From positions 1-34,215 of the forward strand of contig JBKCPL010000053.1 in NCBI GenBank assembly GCA_046309355.1: DNA of 34,215 nucleotides, read 5' to 3'. Both the position numbers and the translations under genes were made by a program. Origin of the DNA: CAYSBE01 sp046309355. GTDB taxonomy: Bacteria; Bacteroidota; Bacteroidia; UKL13-3. The notes beneath the pieces were generated by a model. It had not been told where the DNA came from. It was given only the letters and a program-made list of their open reading frames with translations, and made no database searches. How positions within the stretch are numbered: position 1 is the stretch's first letter; each line of letters starts with the position of its first letter. Of this stretch, positions 1 through 9,400 are shown in pieces.

Positions 1-3000
1 GTTATGGTGTCTTTTGTGTTTTCACCGAACCACCACCAGTTCATTTTCAAACCTCCAGCCATCAGGTCATCTGTTGTGTTTGGTCCTGTACCAAAATCAA
101 TATAACTGCTGTCATACAGACGTACAATTTCGCTACACGCATAAAATGGTTTGCTTGATCCTATGCGGGCAACAGGCTTAACAATATTTACCCATCTAAC
201 GCACGTGTCATACCAACCCAAACTATCCATCGTTACCATCGTAACTTTATATCGGCCGAAGTTTTGGTATTTATGCGATGGGCGTGTTCCCTGATACGTG
301 AATCCGTCACCAAAATTCCAGTACATGCGTTCGGAGAAAATTGCTCCTCTGCGTTTCAGTGTATCGTACTGGCCGGTTACTTTATTGTAAAATACCTGTG
401 TGGTGGTAAATGAATCACGAATTTGATTTGGATCAAACTCCGCCTGACGCCAAAAATCGTATGGGTCTATCTGTAAAAATGCTCTCGGATCTGTGTTGGG
501 GTCAAACACCTGAACAGGCAACCCACGAGGGCGCGTACGTCCAGGATTATCCGGCAATACCGTCAGGTTACAATCGTACCTCCAGTATCTAACAGAATCG
601 TAAAAATATACCGTTTCATTTTCGCAGAACACCGAGTCATTCGGTCCGGTAAGGCCATCGCGTTTCGTTTCAAATGTATCAATAACACCTACAGGCATGT
701 ATTTGAGAGCAATACTTTGACACTCGGCCGTAGTAGCTATTAGGTGTATGGTAGGCGTTACACTTCGTTTATCCGGTTCTACCGTTTGCGCCTCCCAACT
801 GCTTCGAATAAACTTGTGAGATATAGGTAACATCATCAGTGCCGTATCTACAATGTAGGTTGGCGGATTTGCCACCCTTGTATTCGTACAAAAATCGAGG
901 GTATCGTACTCTACAACTGCAAATTTCTCACGTGGTTTCAATCCATCGGTAGCACCGGGACCTGATGCACGAATTGGGAAAACAGTTGAGTCCATTAACA
1001 CAGCTGTACCGCTTATCATATCAAAATTGTAGCGCACCCTGCGCACACCGTTATGGTAAAAGCCATTGGTAATAGGTGCGCCTGCATACCAGAACGAGTC
1101 AACCGTAACCGTATTATCGGCCCACTGCCATGAGGTATAACGAATGCTATCCTGTACACTATCGGTATAAAACACGGTCATGCTATCGCCCTTGCCTCTG
1201 TGGAAACAACTGGCCGGAAATTCGAGGAAACTTGCTCCCACATCAATGATGCGCATAAATCTATGGTACCATACCACATTGGATACGCACTTCGGAAGCG
1301 CATTGTCTATATAAATGATGTCAACAAGGGTGTCAATGGTTGGCAATGTAACAGGCCTGTAGTTATACAAGTGGCTGAATCTGTAATTGTAATTAGCACC
1401 GGTTGCTGCCGGTGGGAAATTGCCTCCGGTAACCCAAATACCTGATACAGGACTGTAAACAGGAGCTGCAACCCCAGGTGGGCGTGGAGGCTGGAAGTAG
1501 TTTTGATAACCGCCCGGATTTAGTTTGTATTGCGACAGAGGCACGTTGGTTAAAATGGTGTCTTTGCTTCCGTTTCCAATTGCTACGCCTATGGTTACCC
1601 AGCCCAGTTCGTCTGCAGGCAAAGGAATAGGAGCTCCGGGAGCCGGATCATAATGGTACACGTTAACTGTTCCATTTGGATTTTGCCATATAAATGGTGG
1701 GAATGGCGGGTAATCTGCACCCGTATTAAAGGTTGGACGCACTAGCCCTCCCGGTGTTATTCCACCTTGCCAACTGGTGAATCCATCAATATCACAAGGT
1801 GTTAAATCTCTTCGGTCGGCAGTTGAATCAAGGTTTAGCATAATAAATGACTGTCCGCAATTTGGAACTACGCCCGGGTATTGTCCCATAGCACCCATAT
1901 TCAATCGGATTTGAGCACCAAAATTGTTGCGTGACGAACCCGGACAAATTTTACCGCTTAAGCCCAAGCCAAACGCATCGCCTACACCAAAGGCCAATTG
2001 AACCTGATTTTCATGTTCACAATCTTTATCATCAAGCACAAGTGAGTCAATATGGTGCATACCCAAGTCGCTGCTTTCATTATTAGCTGTATCTTTTAAT
2101 TTCATGCGCACAGTAATACAACGTTGAATGCTGCGCTTAAACACGTAGCGGTACATGCTATCGCCAGTATTTGTTTTTATAAATGGACTCACGGTCCATG
2201 AGTCGCCTGTAGACGGATCTACTTGTATAATATTTGTTTTGCCGTCAAACATGCCATTCAGATTCCAGTTGATGTATGGATATCTGCCACGTTCTACAGC
2301 CATTGGGCTGGGAACATTTTGCATCATGATTGGGGTAAATGATCCGGGCGGCAGTGGAGCAGGATTAGGGGTACCCGTTAAGTCTGCTCCTGCATTCTGA
2401 CGCAGGGCTAAGTTATCTATTCTGGGCCATTTCACCCATTTTGGTGGATTAACAGGAAACACCCGGTCTTCCATACTAACTAATCCGCTTATCGGGTCGG
2501 TAACGGGCACCTGAATAATTTCATAATTCATCAATGTTGAATCCTGATGAAGCGACCAGTAACCTGTTGCAATATTCAGGTAAACCGTTTTACCCCACCA
2601 AGGCTCATCCCATGGCGCAACACGTATACCGGTTGCGGTGTTGTTTCCTATAACTCCGTTTCCAAACTGAGCAAGGTTCCACGGCATAAAATCTTTACCG
2701 TAGCGGTACCATAGATAAATGCTGTCCCAACTTGGGTACTTGTGTCGAGGCAACGTATCAAAAGACCATTTGCAATGCATGCGTCCCGGACGAATTATTT
2801 TATTCAAAATCCAGAAATGGTCGCTGTTTAAATACTGCTGTTGAGCGTTGGCCCATCCTGTAGCCGGTGGGAAACCGGGTTTAGGTCTGGAGAACGAAGT
2901 ACACTCAGGCGCAAAGTTATCGTCAAAATCCCAGCGCCTCCATATTTTACGTGATTTGTAGTATACTGAAGTGTTTACAAAATCAACGGTATCGCGTGGG

Positions 3001-4817
3001 TCGCACTGACGCTTGTGATTAGGCGCAAGCGTAATCATGGCCGGTGGATTTTCAATACGAGCACGCGGGCCTATTACATAAACACCATATCCTCTTTTAG
3101 TCATGGCATTTAATAAATGCCACGACATCACCATCGTATCTTTTATGCTGCCTGCCGGTCCCTGAACAAAAGGTGCCGATTCAGTAAAGAAGAATACGGG
3201 TCGTTGAAACTTGGGCCTGTAAGCAACAAACCTGGTTCCGCTTGGCCGTGCAGTTCGCCTGTAATTAATAGACTTGAACCCGACCATAAACGACTGAGGT
3301 ATTTTAACGCTCGGAAGCGGATTGCCCGATCCGTCTACTATTGGATATTGTTGTCGGAAAAAAACCGTATCGCCCGAGGGCAATAAATATGCATGCAGGT
3401 TTTCGTTGATTGGCGGGTTATTAAACAGCCTTTGAACACTTGTATACGTTAGTGTTACGCTGTCGAATAAATCGAGTGGATTGGAAATGGTGAACAGACC
3501 TGAATTTATTCCGGGAGGTGGTGTAGGATTTGGACCTAAATCGTTATCCAGAAACGGATTTAAGTCGAAAGGATCGGAAGTAGAAACTGCCGAATAAAAG
3601 AAAAAGGTTGTATCGGGGCATATGTTCTTGATGGTAATGCGTGGATTAAAGTGCCCCATACCCGAATAGGTGTGGCACACCTTCCATGCAGACGAGTCGC
3701 GGTTTCTGTTATTTGGGTCATTGGGATCTCCGAAGTTCCACACAAAATCACCTGTGCCTGGGGTAGCCAGTTCAACCGGAGTCATGCTGTAGCAAATTTC
3801 AGTAGCATTTCCACTTCCAAAGCACACACTGTCTTTCATGTTATTAGCCGAAGAACCTGAACCTCCTTTACGTGTAACCACATCGAACTCAAACACTACA
3901 TTTTCGGGCAATGGCTGTTTGGCATTGATTGGCGACATGCGTGTACTGTCGGTACAAAATGTATTGTCGGTAATGATAAGTGCAGGATTAAATCTTCCGC
4001 CTCTCTGGTAACAATGTGTAATGGTATCATAATTCAATGGATTGCCTGAACCAGTTCCTGTAAGAGAATTGCCGTCTCCAAAATCCCATTTGTAGGTATT
4101 AACATCTGCTGGGCTGGGCAAGCTCTGGTTTTTAAACTGATAGCAGCTTATAAAACAAGGACCTGATTTAAATGTCCATTTGAAATCGGGAGCAATATTG
4201 GGTTTTACGATAATGGCTGAAGCCGCTAGAAAAAAGTCTTTAAAACATCCTTTCGAATCATACACCCGAACAAAAGGGGCATAAGAGCCGGCTGAATTAT
4301 ACGTGTGTGTAAATGTGGTGGTAGTAGCCGGAAACTGATTAATTATACCATCGCCATAGCCTATATCAAATTTGTCGAGGGGATTGCTGGGCGTATTGGT
4401 ATTTTGAGTAGAGCTATTGGTAAAAATAAATGAGTTTCCGCGAAAACACTGCACAGCTGTGCTGGTTACCGTCAAATTGGCGTTGGGTAGATGAAAAACC
4501 TTAAACGTAGCCGTATTAGAGGTTATGCTACTCGAGTTGGATAAATTTGCCGTAACTGTTACGGTATGATCACCTGCGGGGTAGGCAAACGTGTAGGTGT
4601 TTTGTGTGGTGTTTCCATTAGGCTGGCTTGGCACATTCCATACATAGCCTGTAACGGTAACACCCGAAGGCAAACCGGTTACATTAGCCTGAAAAGACGT
4701 TTGCTGACCGCTACATACTTCATCGTTTACTACCGTCACGGTTACTGTTTGTGCATAGGCTGACGTAATAGCAAAAAGCATCATTACGGCAACTGCAAAT
4801 GATTTGAAAGTATTCAT
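1..4817 (-). CDS. giant secreted PKD-domain protein, 3' end outside window
   Basis: The complementary strand is open from 4817 to the window edge, at least 1605 residues, and the C-terminus lies outside. The N-terminus MNTFKSFAVAVMMLFAITSA then YAQ is a typical signal peptide, with cleavage near residue 22. PKD or PKD-like cores are readable: GYGDG near residue 153, KWDFGDGN near 243, VWNFGDPND near 345, and WNFGDGF close to the window edge. The long middle part is rich in Pro, Asn, Trp and Tyr and shows no recognisable domain. Cell-surface or secreted location is inferred from the signal peptide and PKD modules; a T9SS sorting domain would be expected in the missing end but is not seen. An in-frame ATG at 4916 would add 33 residues before the signal peptide and leave only 18 bp after the upstream gene; 4817 is preferred because it gives a normal signal peptide. 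It probably belongs to the sigma/anti-sigma transcription unit upstream. Confidence 0.85.
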   Translation of the reverse strand, partial: MNTFKSFAVAVMMLFAITSAYAQTVTVTVVNDEVCSGQQTSFQANVTGLPSGVTVTGYVWNVPSQPNGNTTQNTYTFAYPAGDHTVTVTANLSNSSSITSNTATFKVFHLPNANLTVTSTAVQCFRGNSFIFTNSSTQNTNTPSNPLDKFDIGYGDGIINQFPATTTTFTHTYNSAGSYAPFVRVYDSKGCFKDFFLAASAIIVKPNIAPDFKWTFKSGPCFISCYQFKNQSLPSPADVNTYKWDFGDGNSLTGTGSGNPLNYDTITHCYQRGGRFNPALIITDNTFCTDSTRMSPINAKQPLPENVVFEFDVVTRKGGSGSSANNMKDSVCFGSGNATEICYSMTPVELATPGTGDFVWNFGDPNDPNNRNRDSSAWKVCHTYSGMGHFNPRITIKNICPDTTFFFYSAVSTSDPFDLNPFLDNDLGPNPTPPPGINSGLFTISNPLDLFDSVTLTYTSVQRLFNNPPINENLHAYLLPSGDTVFFRQQYPIVDGSGNPLPSVKIPQSFMVGFKSINYRRTARPSGTRFVAYRPKFQRPVFFFTESAPFVQGPAGSIKDTMVMSWHLLNAMTKRGYGVYVIGPRARIENPPAMITLAPNHKRQCDPRDTVDFVNTSVYYKSRKIWRRWDFDDNFAPECTSFSRPKPGFPPATGWANAQQQYLNSDHFWILNKIIRPGRMHCKWSFDTLPRHKYPSWDSIYLWYRYGKDFMPWNLAQFGNGVIGNNTATGIRVAPWDEPWWGKTVYLNIATGYWSLHQDSTLMNYEIIQVPVTDPISGLVSMEDRVFPVNPPKWVKWPRIDNLALRQNAGADLTGTPNPAPLPPGSFTPIMMQNVPSPMAVERGRYPYINWNLNGMFDGKTNIIQVDPSTGDSWTVSPFIKTNTGDSMYRYVFKRSIQRCITVRMKLKDTANNESSDLGMHHIDSLVLDDKDCEHENQVQLAFGVGDAFGLGLSGKICPGSSRNNFGAQIRLNMGAMGQYPGVVPNCGQSFIMLNLDSTADRRDLTPCDIDGFTSWQGGITPGGLVRPTFNTGADYPPFPPFIWQNPNGTVNVYHYDPAPGAPIPLPADELGWVTIGVAIGNGSKDTILTNVPLSQYKLNPGGYQNYFQPPRPPGVAAPVYSPVSGIWVTGGNFPPAATGANYNYRFSHLYNYRPVTLPTIDTLVDIIYIDNALPKCVSNVVWYHRFMRIIDVGASFLEFPASCFHRGKGDSMTVFYTDSVQDSIRYTSWQWADNTVTVDSFWYAGAPITNGFYHNGVRRVRYNFDMISGTAVLMDSTVFPIRASGPGATDGLKPREKFAVVEYDTLDFCTNTRVANPPTYIVDTALMMLPISHKFIRSSWEAQTVEPDKRSVTPTIHLIATTAECQSIALKYMPVGVIDTFETKRDGLTGPNDSVFCENETVYFYDSVRYWRYDCNLTVLPDNPGRTRPRGLPVQVFDPNTDPRAFLQIDPYDFWRQAEFDPNQIRDSFTTTQVFYNKVTGQYDTLKRRGAIFSERMYWNFGDGFTYQGTRPSHKYQNFGRYKVTMVTMDSLGWYDTCVRWVNIVKPVARIGSSKPFYACSEIVRLYDSSYIDFGTGPNTTDDLMAGGLKMNWWWFGENTKDTI

Positions 4818-4934
4818 ATTTCTGTACAAATTGTTTTTAAGTTGATTCATGCGTGGTTCCATAGAAAAAAGTGCCTGGTGGCTTTTAGAAAGGTTTGCTA
4901 ACATATTAGTTTTCATTCTAGTTTTCAAGTTTTT

Positions 4935-5843
4935 TTAATCTCTAAGTAGTTTTATCGTACCGCGAAGTGTCTTGCTTTCCCCGGTATTTGTTTGATAGTT
5001 AATAACATATACATATGTACCTTCCTTACAATTTTCTCCGTTTCGTATGTCGATACCATTCCAATACTCAGTAATGGCAGTGCTTTCATACACTACCTGA
5101 TTATCGGAACTTACAATTTTTATACGGTAAACAGCAACATCGGGTATTTCAACAATAAACGCATCGTTCAACCCATCTGAATTTGGTGTAATTACATTGG
5201 GTATAAATGGATCAGAATCTTGAGCACTAAGTGTACCGGTTTTTTGCTGTGGCGATACAGGTTTTGCTTCCGGCTTCTGTATCAAGGTTTCCTGAGGGTT
5301 CACATATTGTTTTTTAGCCGGCTCAATAGCCGCTGCATCTGTTATTTTTTCATCTACACGCACGGTCGTAGAAATGGCAGGTTGCGGAGTGTGTATTGCC
5401 GCTGGCTGTTCGTTTTGTGGGGTGTTATTTTGACGGTGCTCTTCTTGTGAATTGGCGGGCTGATTGGCCGGTTTTTGAGCTCCTATTACGTTTGGCCTTT
5501 CATTAGGCGAAGCGCTACTTTCGGGTTGGGTTGCGGTGGCATCGAATGGTGTAGCATTTACGTTCACTTGCTCAGGCTGTTTTATCTCAGGCTGAGTATT
5601 TGGAGTTTGAGTTGGCTGTAAAACCAATACGGCTAAAGTAGCAGCTACAGTTACTATACCGGCTACAACAATCCATGTTTTTGCAGCTGTGGCTATCGTT
5701 TTTGAGACAACTGCTGCTGAAGGCTGTGGTATTGGCTGTTTTATACCTTTAGCCACGGCATTCCAAACATCCGGTGCATCGGGGGCAAAATTCTCAAACT
5801 GTTGCTTGAGTAGTTCATCTATATTTCCCTTATCCGTTTTCAT
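4935..5843 (-). CDS. membrane anti-sigma-like protein with T9SS type B (CHU_C) C-terminal domain
   Basis: The protein has 302 residues. Residues 1-55 are soluble (ELLKQQFENFAPDAPDVWNA) and resemble short cytoplasmic anti-sigma N-termini. A single hydrophobic segment spans about 57-76. Residues 77-205 form a low-complexity linker rich in Pro, Gln, Asn, Thr and Ala. Residues 212-302 are a gliding-motility-associated CHU_C domain, with PFIPNVITPNSDGLNDAF, then YWNG, then GTYVYVINY and a TIKLLRD end. There is no cleavable signal peptide, so the domain should be tethered in the periplasm by the membrane segment. The start codon overlaps the end of the ECF sigma gene by 14 bp, which suggests translational coupling and a sigma/regulator pair. 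Anti-sigma activity is inferred from position and topology; no known anti-sigma motif such as a FecR domain is visible. Sensing of T9SS state is a hypothesis. Confidence 0.85.
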   Translation of the reverse strand: MKTDKGNIDELLKQQFENFAPDAPDVWNAVAKGIKQPIPQPSAAVVSKTIATAAKTWIVVAGIVTVAATLAVLVLQPTQTPNTQPEIKQPEQVNVNATPFDATATQPESSASPNERPNVIGAQKPANQPANSQEEHRQNNTPQNEQPAAIHTPQPAISTTVRVDEKITDAAAIEPAKKQYVNPQETLIQKPEAKPVSPQQKTGTLSAQDSDPFIPNVITPNSDGLNDAFIVEIPDVAVYRIKIVSSDNQVVYESTAITEYWNGIDIRNGENCKEGTYVYVINYQTNTGESKTLRGTIKLLRD

Positions 5844-6384
5844 TCAAATAGTTTTTCAATTTAATCCATTCCTGTTGCAGTATAACTCGGGCACGAGAAA
5901 GTTGGGACTTGGAGGTGTTTTCCGAAATACCCAGCATTTCCGCTATTTCAGCGTGCGAATAGCCTTCAATAATATAAAGGTTAAGCACGGTTCGATAGCC
6001 AGGTGCCAGCTTGTTCATTATCTGCAAAATTTCTTTGTGCGATAATTTTTCCAGCGTGTAATCGTGGTGTGGCTTTTCATCGGCTGCATCTACATCGCTT
6101 TCGAACATCAGTTTTTTAGTAGTGCGGTAATGTTCCAATGCCGTATTCACGAAAATGCGCTTCAGCCACCCTTCGAATGACCCGTTGTGAGAGAACTGTG
6201 ACAATTTTGTAAACACCTTTATAAACCCATCCTGCAGCACATCTTTTGCCTCCTCATAATTGCTGCAGTAACGGAGACAAATGCCAAACATGGTGCGTAC
6301 ATACTTGTCGTACAATTGTTTATGAGCCCTTTGGTCCCCTTTCAAACAGGCTTCTATCAACGCTCGCTCGTAGGTGCTGCTCAT
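5830..6384 (-). CDS. ECF-type RNA polymerase sigma factor
   Basis: The protein has 184 residues, counting from the ATG at 6384 (MSSTYERALIEACLKGD). An upstream TTG at 6438 would add 18 residues that do not look like this family, so it is not used. Region 2 spans about residues 18-90, with LYDKYVRTMFGICLRYC, the conserved EEAKDVLQDGFIKVF and the GSFEGWLKRI motif. Region 4 spans about 112-170, with the helix-turn-helix GYSHAEIAEMLGISENTSKS. This pattern is typical of the many Bacteroidota ECF factors that direct RNA polymerase to dedicated promoters. Its stop lies inside the next gene (14-bp overlap), which encodes a membrane protein likely to control it. The regulon is unknown; the adjacent giant secreted proteins on both sides are the obvious candidates. 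Confidence 0.93.
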   Translation of the reverse strand: MSSTYERALIEACLKGDQRAHKQLYDKYVRTMFGICLRYCSNYEEAKDVLQDGFIKVFTKLSQFSHNGSFEGWLKRIFVNTALEHYRTTKKLMFESDVDAADEKPHHDYTLEKLSHKEILQIMNKLAPGYRTVLNLYIIEGYSHAEIAEMLGISENTSKSQLSRARVILQQEWIKLKNYLNENG

Positions 6385-6490
6385 AACAATATGCGGTTCA
6401 GATGAAAGGGGTTGGATAAACGTTGCATGCTGCGTCAAATTTTCTTAAAACTTTCTTTAAATCCATAGGCTTATTACTTTCGGATACATT
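6385..6490. promoter_or_regulatory. divergent intergenic region between sigma gene and large T9SS protein
   Basis: These 106 bp separate two outward-facing genes, so promoters for both must lie here or inside the flanking coding ends. On the plus strand, TTACTTTCG at 6473-6481 resembles a degenerate Bacteroidota -7 element just before the coding start. No clear -7 element could be picked for the sigma gene on the minus strand. A shared site for the ECF factor is possible but is not shown by the sequence. Confidence 0.35.
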
Positions 6491-9400
6491 TTGTTACACA
6501 AGAGATACATTTATTTAAGCTTTTTGGCACTGCTTGGGATGTTTCCTACAAAGCCGCTATTTGCCTCGTCATTTCCGGCTGTGTTCATTGAAAACAAGGG
6601 ACAAACCGATGCACGGGCCCGCTACTATGTAGATAACAGAAACGTACAAATGTATGTCGAGCCGGACGGGGTGAGATACCTGGTATTTGACCGGCAAGAT
6701 ATGGATGACGCGCTAAAACATCCGCGAAAGTGGACCGATGACTTGATAAGCCTTACAATAAAATCGCATGCCGTAAAAATGCGCTTTGCCGGCTCGTCTC
6801 CCGCATCTGTTCTTTCGGCTGATAGGCCGGCACGGCACCACCTCAATTTTTTTACCGGAAACAATGCACAAAAGTGGGCTACCGAATGCCGGGTGTATGA
6901 ACGTATTCACTATTCACGCATTTATCCGCAAATTGATGCCCTGTTTTATGCTACACCCTCCGGCAATGTAAAATATGACCTCATCTTAAGGCCTGGTTCA
7001 AACCCCGATGCCATTCAACTGGTATACGAGGGCGCTGAACACATTCAGCTAAAAAGCGGAGCGTTGCGTATTAAAACTTCTGTTACCACATGGGTCGAGG
7101 AAAAGCCTTACGCCTATCAACTGATTGAAAACAAAAAGGTGGAGGTGCCCTGCAGATTTCGGTTAAACAAGGACAAATCGGTGTCATTTACTTTGGGCGA
7201 GTACAATTCCAACTATGAACTCATCATTGATCCGGTTGTTGTATTCAGCACCTATTCGGGTTCAACAGTCGATAATTTTGGCGCAACAGCCACCTATGAT
7301 TTGAACGGCAACTTTTACTCGGGTGGTATAACACGTGGTCCGCTAAGCGGATATCCGGCTACGCCCGGTGCTTTTGATGTGACCTTTAATGGCGGTCAGG
7401 GTTCGTGGCCACAGTTTGGTTTCTCATGCGATATTACCCTGAGCAAATACAGCAATGACGGTTCGGCTCTGTTATATGCCACTTATTTAGGTGGCGATAA
7501 AAACGAGTATGTACACAGCCTGGTAGTCAACAACCGAGGCGAACTTATCGTTTACGGCACTTCGCTATCGCGCAACTACCCGGTAACCCCTTTGGCCTTC
7601 GATACTTCGCATAACGACACGTTTGATATTGTAGTTACCCGATTCAGTGCCAATGGCTCTCTTCTGAGAGGGTCAACCTTCATAGGAGGCACAGGCATTG
7701 ATGGCCTATCAACACCCGATACCTTATGCATGAATTATATGGACCACATGAGGGGCGAAGTACAGGTAACGCATGAGGGCGATATTGTTGTAGGCTCGGT
7801 TACACGAAGTGCTGATTTTCCTGTTTCCATGGGTGCATTTCAGACGGCATTGGCAGGTGCGCAAGATGGTTGTATTTTTAAACTAGACAGTTCGCTGCAA
7901 TTTATGCGCTGGTCCTCGTTTCTGGGCAGGACGTTAAATGAAACCCTCAACGGAGTAGAGATTGCACTTGACGGCAGCATATACCTTACCGGAGGAACAC
8001 ACAGCACCACATTTGCTGCAAAAGGAAACGTCATCGACTCGACTTATAATGGAGGAATCAGCGATGCATGGCTGGCACGTATAAGTAAAAACGGTGATAC
8101 ATTGAGGCAATTTATGTACTGGGGATCGGGGGCATACGACCAGGGTTATTTTGTACGAACCGACAGAACCGGAAACGTGTATCTAATTGGACAAACCTTC
8201 GATTCCATTTCCATCACACCGGATACGTATGCCAACGACACCGGAACTTTGTTCATCAGTTCGTTTACGGCAACGTTCGACTCGCTACGTTTTTCGACCT
8301 GCCTGGGAAATGGGGTACAGCGCAATGTACTGGTGCCAAGCGCATTTATGGTAGATGTGTGCGGGTCTATTTACGCATCGGTGTGGGCTGGTGATATCAA
8401 TACGAGTGCCACGTATAAAAATGGAGCGTGGATACTGGGAGCACCCAGCTCTACAATCAATTTGCCGGTTACTGCCAATGCCTTGCAAAATATAACCGAT
8501 GGAGAGGATTTTTACTTGTTTGTACTTGGTTCGAGGGCCGACACCCTGCTGTATGCATCGTATCTGGGTGAGATTACGGGCGAAGATCATGTGGATGGCG
8601 GAACCAGCCGTTTTGATTCGAGAGGCATCATTTATCAATCGGTGTGCGCCAGCTGCGGACAGGGCCCGGGTGGAACCTTCCCGACTACTCTGGGCTCGTA
8701 TGCTCCGGTTAACCGAAGTCCGCGGTGCAGCAATGTCAGTTTTAAAATGGATTTCAGGGTGAGTAATTTAGTAACAGCCGACTTCGCCATAACCCCTGCC
8801 AGGCGTTGTACCGATTCTATCATCGCATTTACCAACCAATCCTACAACTCGAATCGCTTTTTCTGGTATATAAACGGAGTTTTAACCGACACCACTACTA
8901 ACCTGAACCGAATATTTTCCGATGCCGGAACCTACTCGGTAAAACTTATTGCTGTTGACAGCACGCGTTGCAATGTGGCCGACAGCATAACTAAAACCAT
9001 TTCTGTAGGCACCACTGCTCGAGCTAATTTTGTTACGCTACGCGACACGTGTTCAGCTAATATTCGCTTTATTAACCTAAGCATTACCAGCACGGGCGAC
9101 ACATTGCCAGTGCTGTGGGATTTTGGCGATGGAACAACAGACACTACGTACAATCCGATAAAGGAATTTGCCATTTCCGATGCTTACCCGGTAAGCCTCT
9201 ATTTACTTAACTCTGCGGGCTGTGCCGACACCTCATTTCAATACGTTAACTATGACCGCAACGGCCATATACTCAATGCCGCATTGTCGCCTATTGATTC
9301 AGTTGATTGTGAGCCCGGCCGGGTTATTATTTTTAGTTTCGGCAGAGGCGGACAACAATTTGAGTGGTATGCCAATGACAGTTTGGTAAGCAACGATCGA

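Noticed and set aside
410..4763. Several short plus-strand open frames (60-90 codons) across the first 4.8 kb
   Set aside because: They lie opposite one continuous minus-strand frame with signal peptide and PKD motifs; their own products show no domain or signal and use atypical residue composition.
4818..4916. In-frame ATG at 4916 as start of the giant PKD protein
   Set aside because: It would put 33 polar residues before the signal peptide. The ATG at 4817 gives a standard signal. The longer start remains possible because it sits 18 bp after the upstream gene.
6385..6438. TTG start at 6438 for the ECF sigma factor
   Set aside because: The 18 extra residues are unlike ECF N-termini, and a normal ATG with a typical start (MSSTYERALIEACLKGD) follows at 6384.
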